From the NCBI GenBank assembly GCA_004796385.1, contig QZLD01000295.1, forward strand, positions 1-37,934: 37,934 nucleotides of DNA, read 5' to 3'. Below, one piece after another: positions 16,087 to 28,632 of the stretch (position 1 is its first letter; each line of letters begins with the position of its first letter). The notes below the pieces were generated by a model. It searched no databases and was not told the origin of the DNA. It saw only the letters and a program-made list of their open reading frames with translations. This DNA is from Gammaproteobacteria bacterium. GTDB taxonomy: Bacteria; Pseudomonadota; Gammaproteobacteria; QZLD01. Position numbers and translations under genes: made by a program.

Positions 16087-16857
16087 ATGTTACATGGTGT
16101 AAAGTTTTATTGGATTATTTTAGTTGCGTTATTTGTTGTTTCAGGTTGTGATACTCAGCCGCCGCGTGAAGAGCCGACAAGCGGAATACTTAAAGCGGCA
16201 GAGATTAATGCGAAACTGGGAATAGCCTATCTTAAAGAAGGTAAGGTCGAAGTGGCAAAAAAGAAGTTTGCCAAGGCGTACAGACAAAATCCCGATTCAG
16301 TAAGTGTAAATACAGGCATGGGAGTTCTTTTTGAAAGACTTGATGATATAGAAAAGGCAGAAGAACACTACAAAAGAGCTGTAGATCTTGAAGGAGAACA
16401 AAATGCCTCTAATGCACATAATAATTATGCCAGTTTTTTATGTGGCAAAAAAAGATATAAAGAGGCCGATCGCCTGTTTATGCTGGCAGCAGAAAACCGA
16501 ATGTATGCCAACAGAGAAATTTCATTAACAAATTCAGGCTTATGTGCTTTTCAGCAAGGAGATAAAGACAAGGCAGAATCACGTTTTCGATACGCTCTTT
16601 CCGTTAATAAAAATTATGCTCCGGCGTTGCAGCAGATGTGTATGATAAGTTTTAATAAAAAAGTATATAAGCTGGCGAAGAGGTATCTGGATAGATGTAT
16701 GGGAACGGGTATGAAAAATCTGGAGATTGTTTACCTTGGATATATGATAGAAAGTAAACTTGGAAATGATTTTGAAAAAAGAAAATATGCAGGGATGTTG
16801 AAAAGCCTCTATCCGGATTCAAAAGAGGCATTCAAAGTATATCAGGATGAAGAATGA
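16087..16857 (+). CDS. pilW: Type IV pilus biogenesis/stability lipoprotein PilW (PilF)
   Basis: PilW/PilF is an outer-membrane lipoprotein pilotin needed for assembly of the PilQ secretin in type IV pili. The 256-residue product has a signal peptide ending in a lipobox (VVSGC followed by DTQPP) and then five to six TPR units (e.g. AKLGIAYLKEGKVEVAKKKFAKAY, NTGMGVLFERLDDIEKAEEHYKRAV). The ATG at 16087 is preferred, with AGGGG 8 nt upstream; a GTG at 16078 would add three residues. The position between rlmN and rodZ is the standard one for this gene in gammaproteobacteria. rodZ begins at its stop codon, so the two are translationally coupled. Confidence 0.9.
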   Translation: MLHGVKFYWIILVALFVVSGCDTQPPREEPTSGILKAAEINAKLGIAYLKEGKVEVAKKKFAKAYRQNPDSVSVNTGMGVLFERLDDIEKAEEHYKRAVDLEGEQNASNAHNNYASFLCGKKRYKEADRLFMLAAENRMYANREISLTNSGLCAFQQGDKDKAESRFRYALSVNKNYAPALQQMCMISFNKKVYKLAKRYLDRCMGTGMKNLEIVYLGYMIESKLGNDFEKRKYAGMLKSLYPDSKEAFKVYQDEE

Positions 16858-16858
16858 T

Positions 16859-17890
16859 ATGAAAAAAGATAACAGAGACGAGTATATTGCGCCTAAACTT
16901 GAGCAGGAGAGCGCATCTCAGGCTACGATAGATTTTGGGCCGGGACAGGTTTTGGCAGATGCCAGAGTTGCAAAAGGGATAACCATAGAGACGGTTGCAG
17001 CAGAGCTTAATGTGACCGAGAAAGTCATTAATGCTCTTGAGCGAGATGATTATGAAGGATTGCCTCCACCTATTTTTGTTCGGGGTTATCTGCGTAATTA
17101 TGCCAATTTTATTGGTGTAAGTGCCGAAGATGTTTTGGAAAAACATACAGGTCTGACATCAGCATCAATAGAGCCGACTTCGAGCAAAAAACTTAAGGCC
17201 AGAAGTAAAAACGCAGTAAAGAACAAAGGCTCGGATAAATCGGCAATTTTTATAGTTATTCTGCTTTTGGCAGTACTTGCAGGGCTTGGTTATTTTAGTT
17301 GGATTAATTGGGGCGATAAAATTGTTGAAATATTTCCGTTTTTGCAACAACAAGAGCAGCCGCCAAATAATGCGGAAACATCCGAAGATATAGATTCAAC
17401 GGATGCAGATAGCGAAAGTCAGCAAATTTCGGTTTTGGAAGATCCATTGAGTACAAAAATTGTTGAAGAAGAATCGTTGCCGCAACCGATAGGTGATTCG
17501 GAATCACAAAACAGAGAAGAAAATGGACAGGAATCATCTGAGTCAGGGGCGCAAGAATCGGAAAATGATAGTAGTGATTCCCAGGCTCAGGAAGGCAATG
17601 GGAGTGTTGATGCAACTGAAACAGAGGGGAATGGTCTTATTGCAGCAAGTACTCAGCGTGAAATAATGCTGAAATTTTCCGGAAAGTCATATGTTTACGT
17701 TCGTGATGCTGCAAAAAAAGTATTTGCAAACCGTGTTTATAATAACGGAGAAACAAAGAGAATTACAGCAGAGCCTCCTGTGCATATTCGTCTGGGAGAC
17801 CCTACCAAAGTGAATATAATCTACAATGGTTTGGATTATGATATGGGCGAAATAGAAGCTCGTGTGCCAAAAAACATTGAGCTTAAGTAA
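16859..17890 (+). CDS. rodZ: Cytoskeletal protein RodZ
   Basis: RodZ links MreB filaments to the membrane and sets rod shape. An N-terminal helix-turn-helix domain (about 20-90) begins GQVLADARVAKGITIETVAAELNV and contains RDDYEGLPPPIFVRGYLRNYA. A transmembrane helix follows (IFIVILLLAVLAGLGYF, about 128-148), then a long Ser/Glu/Gln-rich periplasmic linker (about 155-260), and a C-terminal DUF4115 beta domain (IMLKFSGKSYVYVRDA). ATG 16859 lies 1 bp after the pilW stop and has GAAG upstream; an overlapping ATG at 16847 is possible and would add four residues. In E. coli ispG follows rodZ; here hisS follows directly. Confidence 0.93.
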   Translation: MKKDNRDEYIAPKLEQESASQATIDFGPGQVLADARVAKGITIETVAAELNVTEKVINALERDDYEGLPPPIFVRGYLRNYANFIGVSAEDVLEKHTGLTSASIEPTSSKKLKARSKNAVKNKGSDKSAIFIVILLLAVLAGLGYFSWINWGDKIVEIFPFLQQQEQPPNNAETSEDIDSTDADSESQQISVLEDPLSTKIVEEESLPQPIGDSESQNREENGQESSESGAQESENDSSDSQAQEGNGSVDATETEGNGLIAASTQREIMLKFSGKSYVYVRDAAKKVFANRVYNNGETKRITAEPPVHIRLGDPTKVNIIYNGLDYDMGEIEARVPKNIELK

Positions 17891-17914
17891 TTAATCGAAA
17901 AAGAGAGAAAATCA

Positions 17915-19183
17915 TTGAGCAAAAAGATTCAGGGGATCAGAGGGATGAACGACTGTCTGCCGGAACAGACATACATTTGGCAGTTTCTTGAAGAAAAAAT
18001 AAAGAAAGTTTTGGATAGTTACTGTTATAAAGAAATACGTTTTCCCATTGTTGAAAAAACAGCTCTTTTTACTCGCTCTATTGGAGAGGTTACCGATATA
18101 GTGGAAAAAGAGATGTACACATTTGAAGACAGAAACGGCGAAAGTCTTTCGCTGAGACCGGAAGGAACAGCTGGTTGTGTTCGTGCCTGTATAGAGAACG
18201 GATTATTGCATAATCAGCAGCAAAAGCTTTGGTATAAGGGACAGATGTTTCGTTACGAAAAGCCGCAAAAAGGACGTTATCGCCAGTTTAATCAGATAGG
18301 AATCGAAACATATGGCATAGCAGATGCAGATGCAGATGCAGAGGTTATACTTTTATCTGCAGATTTCTGGAGAACAATAGGACTTACCGATGTAGAGTTA
18401 CAGATAAACTCTCTTGGAGATGAACAGTCCAGAGCAAAATACAGAGAAGTTCTGGTAGAGTACTTTAGAAATAGCTATGAGCTGCTTGATGAAGACAGCA
18501 AACGCAGATTAGAGAAAAACCCGTTGCGAATCCTTGATAGTAAAAATCCTGAGATGGCGGATCTGGTAAAAAATGCTCCGAATCTTCTTGAATATCTTGA
18601 TGAAGAATCAGAACGACACTTTCAAAGAGTGCAGGAGTATCTGAATGCGGCCGGGATTAGCTATGTAGTAAATCCCCGGTTGGTTCGTGGTCTTGACTAT
18701 TACAATCGCACCGTATTTGAGTGGGTAACGACAAAGCTTGGCGCTCAGGGGACGGTTTGTGCCGGTGGTAGATATGATGGTCTTGTTGAGCAGATTGGCG
18801 GCAGGGCAACTCCTGCTGTCGGATTTGCTATTGGGGTTGAGCGAATCATTGCCCTTTTAGAGGTATGTGGAGTGGAAATTTCTTCAAAATTACCCAATGT
18901 CTACATTGTTTCACTTGGCGATAAAGGCCAGGAACAGGCTTTTTCAGTGTCATCTATTCTTCGCAATGAAATAGACGGAATAACAATTATGCAAAACAGC
19001 GGGGGCGGTAGTTTTAAATCACAATTTAAAAAAGCAGATAAGAGTGGAGCAGGTATAGCATTAGTTATAGGTGAAGATGAAGTTGAAAAAGGGATTGTTG
19101 GTTTAAAGTATCTGCGCGAAAAAAGAGAGCAGGAAACAGTTTCTGTCTCAGAGATAGTTAGCAGGATGAGGGAACTAATATAA
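17915..19183 (+). CDS. hisS: Histidine--tRNA ligase
   Basis: HisRS charges tRNA-His. The 422-residue class II synthetase begins SKKIQGIRGMNDCLPEQ, which matches the family start, so the TTG at 17915 is the start despite being a rare codon; the next ATG would remove conserved residues. Motif 2 is in LRPEGTAGCVRA, the HisA signature is RGLDYYNRTVFEW, and motif 3 is VGFAIGVERI. The C-terminal anticodon-binding domain occupies about 325-422. A tandem hexanucleotide (GCAGAT three times, 18320-18337) encodes ADADADA without changing length noticeably. It follows rodZ by 24 bp. Confidence 0.97.
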   Translation: MSKKIQGIRGMNDCLPEQTYIWQFLEEKIKKVLDSYCYKEIRFPIVEKTALFTRSIGEVTDIVEKEMYTFEDRNGESLSLRPEGTAGCVRACIENGLLHNQQQKLWYKGQMFRYEKPQKGRYRQFNQIGIETYGIADADADAEVILLSADFWRTIGLTDVELQINSLGDEQSRAKYREVLVEYFRNSYELLDEDSKRRLEKNPLRILDSKNPEMADLVKNAPNLLEYLDEESERHFQRVQEYLNAAGISYVVNPRLVRGLDYYNRTVFEWVTTKLGAQGTVCAGGRYDGLVEQIGGRATPAVGFAIGVERIIALLEVCGVEISSKLPNVYIVSLGDKGQEQAFSVSSILRNEIDGITIMQNSGGGSFKSQFKKADKSGAGIALVIGEDEVEKGIVGLKYLREKREQETVSVSEIVSRMRELI

Positions 19184-19333
19184 AACAACCTTATCGAAGT
19201 AAAAGTTTTTTGACTTGAAAAAAAACTGCTTTTGCATGAATATACCCGGTTCTGAAATAGTGCGAAAAAACATCGTTAGAATAAAATTGAACAAATTAAA
19301 AACTAATGGTTCTTAGTGTTTAAGGAGAAAAAA

Positions 19334-20023
19334 GTGGCAGAATTACTTACAGAAGAAGAACAGGTTGAGCTGATAAAAGAGTGGTGGAAGAAAAACGGAA
19401 CCTCCGTTATCGTTGCCATATTTGTAGCGGTAGCTGCAATATATGGTTATCAATATTGGCAAAAAAGCAAGATTGAAAAAAGTGCAGCAGCCATGCAGGA
19501 ATACTACGAGCAAACGGAAAAGCTTAATAGTAATGATAAAAAAACCAAAGAGGCAGGAATGCAGCTGGCTGAAAAATATATTGAAAAAAATGACGGTCAT
19601 AAAGTACTTAGTACATTTACAGCATTACAAATTGCCAAAGAGCACGTTGTAGCCAATGAATACAAAAAGGCAGAAGAGTTTTTGCAGAAGGCTTTGAGTA
19701 TTAATGACGACAAAAGTCTGGAACCTATTATTAAGCACAGATTGGCTCAGGTTAATTTTGCTACCGGCAACAACGACAAGGCTCTAAGTTATTTGAAAAA
19801 TCCTCCGGAATCATTCCTTTCGCTTTATGCGGAACTTGAAGGAGATATTTACTTTGACAAAGGCGAGAAGGAAAATGCCGTAGCTTCTTATAAAAAAGCG
19901 TATAGCAGCAATAAAGAGCAGAATGACAAATCAAAGGAATTGATTAAGATCAAGCTAAAGAACCTTGGTGTTGATCCTGAAAAAACCGAAAAAGTATCTG
20001 TAAAAGGCAAGAAAAACGCATAA
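19334..20023 (+). CDS. yfgM: YfgM-like TPR ancillary protein of the SecYEG/BamB neighbourhood
   Basis: E. coli YfgM is an inner-membrane protein with a periplasmic TPR domain that associates with the SecYEG translocon and the chaperone PpiD. This 229-residue protein has the family layout. A short cytoplasmic N-terminus (LLTEEEQVELIKEWWKKNG) is followed by one membrane helix (about 22-40, TSVIVAIFVAVAAIYGYQYW), then TPR-like helices with AEEFLQKALSI and NAVASYKKAYSS, and a basic tail. The GTG at 19334 has AAGGAG 7-8 nt upstream; an in-frame GTG at 19316 is not preceded by a ribosome site. It lies between hisS and bamB, as in E. coli. Confidence 0.88.
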   Translation: MAELLTEEEQVELIKEWWKKNGTSVIVAIFVAVAAIYGYQYWQKSKIEKSAAAMQEYYEQTEKLNSNDKKTKEAGMQLAEKYIEKNDGHKVLSTFTALQIAKEHVVANEYKKAEEFLQKALSINDDKSLEPIIKHRLAQVNFATGNNDKALSYLKNPPESFLSLYAELEGDIYFDKGEKENAVASYKKAYSSNKEQNDKSKELIKIKLKNLGVDPEKTEKVSVKGKKNA

Positions 20024-20030
20024 TCAGATT

Positions 20031-20070
20031 AGCGTCTGCTGTTACAACGAGTTAATTGCAGGCGTTTTTT
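20031..20070 (+). terminator. Terminator-like hairpin between yfgM and bamB
   Basis: AGCGTCTGC (20031-20039) pairs with GCAGGCGTT (20058-20066), nine pairs with two wobbles, with a smaller AAC/GTT stem inside the loop, followed by TTTT. It lies 8 bp after the yfgM stop. bamB follows within 80 bp in the same direction, so it may attenuate rather than fully end the operon. Confidence 0.7.
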
Positions 20071-20101
20071 ATTTGTTCCTAACATAATAAAGGAAACAGT
20101 T

Positions 20102-21271
20102 TTGAAATCTTCCAAGGCAGCATTTACCGGAAAAATATTCATAATTTTTACAATATCGGCATTTTTTTACGGTTGTAGCTGGTTTTCCAGTGAAAAGCGT
20201 TCTGTTGAGCCAAAAGAGTTAAAGGATATAAACGTAACGGTAGATGCTAAAGTAACAGAAAGCTACGATCTTTCCGGCGATATTCTGCGAGGAGAAGTTT
20301 TTCTTAATCCTGTAGTTAATAATGAGGCAGTTTACGCAGCAGGAAAGGAAGGGGATGTTGTTGCAATTAATGCCAATTCCGGAAATGTTGTTTGGGAAAA
20401 GGATACGGAAACACAACTTAGCGGAGGAATCGCTATTTGCGAAAATCAGCTTGTATTGGGGAGTCGTGATGGAGAATTGTTATTTATCAATATTCAAAAC
20501 GGGGATATTGAATGGAAAGGGACGGTTGCCAGTGAAATTCTTTCTGTTCCCCAATGTAAAGATAACCTGATTATAGTCAGAAGTGTAGATGGTGCTATTA
20601 CTGCCTTTGATAAAACAAAAAAGAAAGTGAAGTGGGTTTTTGAAAGAGATATTCCTTCTCTGACACTTCGTGGATTGAGTAATCCGGTAATAAAAAACGG
20701 AGATGTAATTGCCGGTTTGGATAATGGTCGCCTTGTTGCCATTGATTTACAAACTGGCGCGTTAAAGGCTGATATTCCGGTTGCTATTGGCAGGGGCAGA
20801 TCAGATATAGAAAGAATGGTTGATATTGATGGCAGAATTTCAGTTACAGAAGAGAGTGTGGTTATTGCCAGTTTTGGAGGCAATGTAACCGCAATATCCC
20901 GGCGTAATGGCAGACCTGCATGGCAGAGAAAAATATCGTCTTATACAGGTATCGTTGATAGTGTAAATAATCTTTATATCGTTGACGATAAGAGCAAAAT
21001 ATGGGCGTTAGACAGAAGTAACGGCGCTTCATTATGGTTGATGGACGATTTCTATGGTCGCCAACTATCTGCAGCGGCTGTTGTTGGAAGTAATATTGTG
21101 GTTGGTGATTATGAAGGATATCTGCATATTATTGATAAAAACAACGGGAATATTGTTGGTAGGATTAGAGCAAGTGGTGACGCAATAATATTGCCTCCAG
21201 TTGTAGATAAGAGCATGGTTTTTCTTACCGACTCATCAGGTGATTTGATACAGGTAGAGATAAAAGAGTAG
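20102..21271 (+). CDS. bamB: Outer membrane protein assembly factor BamB
   Basis: BamB is the beta-propeller lipoprotein of the BAM complex that inserts outer-membrane proteins. The 389-residue product starts at TTG with AAGGAAA upstream, has a signal peptide and lipobox (FFYGC followed by SWFSS), and then eight blades of PQQ/YWTD-like repeats (e.g. VVAINANSGNVVWEKD, LVAIDLQTGALKADI, IWALDRSNGASLWLM). Its place after hisS and yfgM is the conserved one. der (engA), which follows bamB in E. coli, is absent; a TANGO2/NRDE gene follows after 6 bp. Confidence 0.94.
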   Translation: MKSSKAAFTGKIFIIFTISAFFYGCSWFSSEKRSVEPKELKDINVTVDAKVTESYDLSGDILRGEVFLNPVVNNEAVYAAGKEGDVVAINANSGNVVWEKDTETQLSGGIAICENQLVLGSRDGELLFINIQNGDIEWKGTVASEILSVPQCKDNLIIVRSVDGAITAFDKTKKKVKWVFERDIPSLTLRGLSNPVIKNGDVIAGLDNGRLVAIDLQTGALKADIPVAIGRGRSDIERMVDIDGRISVTEESVVIASFGGNVTAISRRNGRPAWQRKISSYTGIVDSVNNLYIVDDKSKIWALDRSNGASLWLMDDFYGRQLSAAAVVGSNIVVGDYEGYLHIIDKNNGNIVGRIRASGDAIILPPVVDKSMVFLTDSSGDLIQVEIKE

Positions 21272-21277
21272 GTTTTT

Positions 21278-22057
21278 GTGTGCCTGATACTGCTAAATTA
21301 TAAAAGAAACAGCAGATATCCACTTATAATTGCAGCAAATCGTGATGAATTTTACGATAGATCTGCAAAACAGGCACATTTTTGGGAGGATTGCCCAAAT
21401 ATTCTGGCCGGAAGAGACAACAGCGCTGGAGGAACATGGATGGGGGTTGGTAAAAATGGTCGCATAGCCATGCTGACTAATTTCAGGGCGCCGGAAGATG
21501 TTCGTGATACGGAAAAATCCCGTGGTGAATTGACAGCAGCTTTTTTAAGTGGAAATAGTAAAGCAGCGGATTATCTTACCGGACTTCGCAAAAGCAGGCA
21601 TGAATATAATGGCTACAATATAATATTCGGCACAGTGAAAAGCCTTCATTATTACTCAAACAAAAGTGACACTTATCAGTGTTTGTCCCCTGGTGTTTAC
21701 GGTTTATGCAATCATTTTCTTGATACCCCTTGGTGGAAAGTGCAGAGAGCCAAGCAACGTTTTGAAATACTTACATCGCTTCATAACAGCCATAGTGGAA
21801 ACATATCAATATCTGAGTTGTTTATGTTGCTGAAAGATAATACCAAATCCCCGGATTCTCAATTGCCGGATACAGGTATCCCCCAAATTTTCGAGAAAGA
21901 ACTATCATCAATTTTTGTGCGTATGGCAGAGTATGGTACTCGCGCATCAACGCTATGTATCTACGATAGAGAGGATACAATATCTTACTATGAAAGAAGT
22001 TTCGGCAAGGATGGTAAAATAATTTCCGACCTGGATTTTTTTATTCATCTTGTATAA
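21278..22057 (+). CDS. NRDE (TANGO2-like) family protein
   Basis: The 259-residue protein begins MCLILLNY and contains AANRDEFYDRSA, WEDCPNILAGRDNSAGGTWMGV and AMLTNFRAP. These are the N-terminal signatures of the TANGO2/NRDE family, which has an Ntn-hydrolase-like fold with Cys2 at the putative nucleophile position. Eukaryotic TANGO2 and some bacterial members have been linked to haem trafficking; bacterial members are mostly uncharacterised. The GTG at 21278 is the start that places Cys at position 2. It begins 6 bp after bamB, so it may be co-transcribed. The function here is unknown. Confidence 0.88.
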   Translation: MCLILLNYKRNSRYPLIIAANRDEFYDRSAKQAHFWEDCPNILAGRDNSAGGTWMGVGKNGRIAMLTNFRAPEDVRDTEKSRGELTAAFLSGNSKAADYLTGLRKSRHEYNGYNIIFGTVKSLHYYSNKSDTYQCLSPGVYGLCNHFLDTPWWKVQRAKQRFEILTSLHNSHSGNISISELFMLLKDNTKSPDSQLPDTGIPQIFEKELSSIFVRMAEYGTRASTLCIYDREDTISYYERSFGKDGKIISDLDFFIHLV

Positions 22058-22217
22058 GCACAAGTTTTATAAAATTTACTATCTGCTATGCAATACGGTA
22101 ATTTATTATGCTATCTTTAATTAGTTAACGTGTAATTTTTAAAAATTTGAACCGAATGCTGTATATAGGTTGTAGAGAATGGTGATTATTTACCATTATT
22201 AGAACAGGGAGAAGCAG

Positions 22218-24435
<2,218 letters not shown>

Positions 24436-24448
24436 CGATTTTCGTTAG

Positions 24449-24487
24449 AGTCGATGGTTGTCAATATTTGGCGCTATCGGCTTTTTT
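24449..24487 (+). terminator. Intrinsic terminator after adk
   Basis: AGTCGAT (24449-24455) pairs with ATCGGCT (24476-24482) with one wobble. Inside, GTCAA pairs with TTGGC. The run TTTTTT lies at the 3' end. A smaller hairpin TAACGA/TCGTTA overlaps the adk stop codon. Confidence 0.65.
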
Positions 24488-24780
24488 GTTTTGGGCAATA
24501 CTGGTTCATATATGGTTTTGAATGGTTATGGTCTTTAACTTCCTTTATTTTTAATAAGCAAACAATTATAATTCCTCAGTCTTGCAATGCACCAAAATTG
24601 CCGGACGCTGTTGTTTTACCCATTTGATTTTTGATGGAAGAGTCAAGTAAATCATAGGAACTATTTAACAGCATAACTATCTATCGGTATGGTATTTTCT
24701 GCGACTGTTTAAGGAGCGCGCAACAAAACAGTCCAGTTTAAACGGAAATTTTAATATGGAAACCTTGTTCGGGGGTTGGT
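24488..24780 (+). promoter_or_regulatory. Long leader region of zipA with a stem-loop
   Basis: This is the rest of a 345-bp gap between adk and zipA with no coding gene. Near its end GACTGTTT (24703-24710) pairs perfectly with AAACAGTC (24726-24733) around a 15-nt loop that contains AGGAG. It is followed by the palindrome GTTTAAAC (24736-24743). The loop AGGAG has no start codon at a normal distance. The element could be a regulatory stem-loop in the zipA leader. No clear -35/-10 pair was found. Confidence 0.35.
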
Positions 24781-25719
24781 ATGACGGAATTGCGAATAGC
24801 GTTATTAGTGCTTGGTGTTATATTAATTGCAGTTCTCTTTTTCTGGTATAAAAAAAATCACTTTTTGAAAAGCATTTTCGATAAAAAATCTGTAGATAAT
24901 TCGTTCAGAGGTCTTATTGACGATAAATATGCAGAAAATCTGTTTGTCAGTGATTTTGAGGCCGCAACGTTACCATCTGAACCTATCAGTATAGGTGATG
25001 ATGCGTTTATTTCTGAAAAAGATGAAGAGAAATTTACAATATCATCAAAGGCAGATAATCCTCAGAAAATAAAGCAGGAAGAGAAAAAATTGCCTGATTC
25101 GGCAGTTAATATTAAGGAAAATCAGAAAACAGTTATCAGGCCAGCTCATAAGGATAAGCCTAATCCATTTGCAAAATATCTTGAGGAAGAGGGACGTCCT
25201 CAGAAAAAGATAGATAAAGAGGTTGTCAACAGAGTTGATGCAAAGAAAAATGACATTGCAGGAGAAAGGCAAAGGCGTGTGGAAAAACAGCAGCAAAAGG
25301 TTGTTGATAAACAGGTTCTTTCTCTTGTTGTAAAGGCAAAAGGAGAGTTGCGTTTTAAGGGCGCTGATATTGATCGGGTGATGCGTGAGAACGGACTGAT
25401 TTTTGGCGGTATGAATATATATCATAAGAGTTATGGGGTAGGAGGAAATGCAGGTTTTGTTTTTAGTTTGGCGAATTTAATTGAACCTGGTTTTTTTGAT
25501 AGAGCAAAAATAGATAGTTTTACTACTCCGGGGTTGGTTCTGTTTTCGCAGATTCCTTCTGAGCTTGATGCAAATTATATATTTGATCAGATGTTGATTT
25601 CAGCAAAACAGATAGCGATGAAGCTTAATGGAACTGTTCTCGATGATAAGAGAGAGCCAATAAGCAGGGGTTGGATTGACAGCAAGAGACGAGCTATCTC
25701 AACGCTTCAGAGTGCTTGA
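24781..25719 (+). CDS. zipA: Cell division protein ZipA
   Basis: ZipA anchors FtsZ to the inner membrane during divisome assembly. The 312-residue protein has an N-terminal membrane helix (about 4-24, RIALLVLGVILIAVLFFWY), a charged, disordered linker (about 25-180, rich in Glu, Lys and Asp) and a C-terminal FtsZ-binding domain. The last begins near VLSLVVKAKGELRFKGADI and contains LIFGGMNIYH and the hydrophobic face residues of the family. The ribosome site GGGGGT precedes the ATG. ligA follows after 53 bp, the usual gammaproteobacterial order. Confidence 0.92.
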   Translation: MTELRIALLVLGVILIAVLFFWYKKNHFLKSIFDKKSVDNSFRGLIDDKYAENLFVSDFEAATLPSEPISIGDDAFISEKDEEKFTISSKADNPQKIKQEEKKLPDSAVNIKENQKTVIRPAHKDKPNPFAKYLEEEGRPQKKIDKEVVNRVDAKKNDIAGERQRRVEKQQQKVVDKQVLSLVVKAKGELRFKGADIDRVMRENGLIFGGMNIYHKSYGVGGNAGFVFSLANLIEPGFFDRAKIDSFTTPGLVLFSQIPSELDANYIFDQMLISAKQIAMKLNGTVLDDKREPISRGWIDSKRRAISTLQSA

Positions 25720-25736
25720 CATGTTTTTTATTGTAG

Positions 25737-27827
<2,091 letters not shown>

Positions 27828-27954
27828 AAAATGGATTGCCAGAACCCTTGCAATTAATGTCATTGGATATTACCTTGTAGAATGCAGCGACGGGACATCG
27901 CGATATTGCCGTCATCAGGTCAGAAAAAACAGAATAAAAATTAAGGAGTAGTTT

Positions 27955-28629
27955 ATGCCGACAATGGCACAAAGGATGAAGTTATTAGCTCAGGATTTTT
28001 TCTCAAAAAACGACATGGGTTCCGAGCAGGAAACAAGAATCTCTCTTTTTATGCAGGCAATAAAAACAACCAACGCAGCCATTCTTGCCAAAATTGAATT
28101 TCAGCCGTTTGAGTGGGAGCCATATAAAAGTTTTCACAGGCAATATTATAAAGAGATTGAATTGTCTACTCTTCTAAATAAAGCTACGTCATGGTCAACA
28201 AATCCGTTTGTATATATGGAGGCAACACAGTTAAATCTCTCTTTGTGGCAAAAAGCAGACATCAATCAGTATCTTCAGGGATTTTTTGCTATAGATGAAA
28301 AGTTCTTTACCTATCTCGCTCTTAGTCATGCTCTTATGGCAGAAGTGCGATTTCTTCCGGTTCTTCCTCCCACACTTTCTTTGGATACACCGTTTTTATC
28401 TGCAATAAGAGAGATTGAAGAAGAGAATGGCAGGCAGATTCAGGCGCAGATTCGTCTTCTCAAGGCTATAGATGTATCTCTTACAGAAGAGCATAAGCAG
28501 GATATAGTCGCTAAACAGCAAGCTATAGTACAGAGCGTATTTTGTGAACTATTGGCTGCAGTATGTAAGCTTCCTGAAGAAGAGGTTGAAGAGCTTGCCA
28601 GGGGTGGAGCAAAGGCAAAAGGAGATTAA
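27955..28629 (+). CDS. Uncharacterised helical protein paired with an alpha/beta hydrolase
   Basis: I do not recognise this 224-residue protein. It lacks a signal peptide and clear membrane segments, is rich in Leu, Ala, Gln and Glu, and is predicted mostly helical, with a Trp/Phe/Tyr-rich centre (FQPFEWEPYKSFHRQYY, TSWSTNPFVYMEA). The N-terminal 35 residues and the segment from about 150 to 205 look like amphipathic helices. A perfect AAGGAG ribosome site precedes the ATG. The hydrolase gene begins 3 bp after the stop, so the two products are likely made together and may act as partners. The upstream gap has a hairpin GACGG/CCGTC (27889-27913). Confidence 0.8.
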   Translation: MPTMAQRMKLLAQDFFSKNDMGSEQETRISLFMQAIKTTNAAILAKIEFQPFEWEPYKSFHRQYYKEIELSTLLNKATSWSTNPFVYMEATQLNLSLWQKADINQYLQGFFAIDEKFFTYLALSHALMAEVRFLPVLPPTLSLDTPFLSAIREIEEENGRQIQAQIRLLKAIDVSLTEEHKQDIVAKQQAIVQSVFCELLAAVCKLPEEEVEELARGGAKAKGD

Positions 28630-28632
28630 AGA

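Noticed and set aside
18320-18343. Tandem hexanucleotide GCAGAT in hisS as a phase-variable repeat
   Set aside because: Only three and a half in-frame copies are present, and the protein aligns at normal length, so slippage regulation is unlikely.
22178-22197. AATGGT/ACCATT inverted repeat before the HDOD gene
   Set aside because: Six-bp AT-rich arms are expected by chance at this base composition.
24755-24850. Small frame starting ATG just before zipA (METLFGGWYDGIANS)
   Set aside because: It overlaps the zipA start in another frame, has no Shine-Dalgarno sequence and no visible homology.
27889-27913. GACGG/CCGTC stem with an internal ATCGCGAT palindrome before the helical protein gene
   Set aside because: The outer arms are only 5 bp and the inner palindrome is off-centre; it could occur by chance, so it is not called as an operator.
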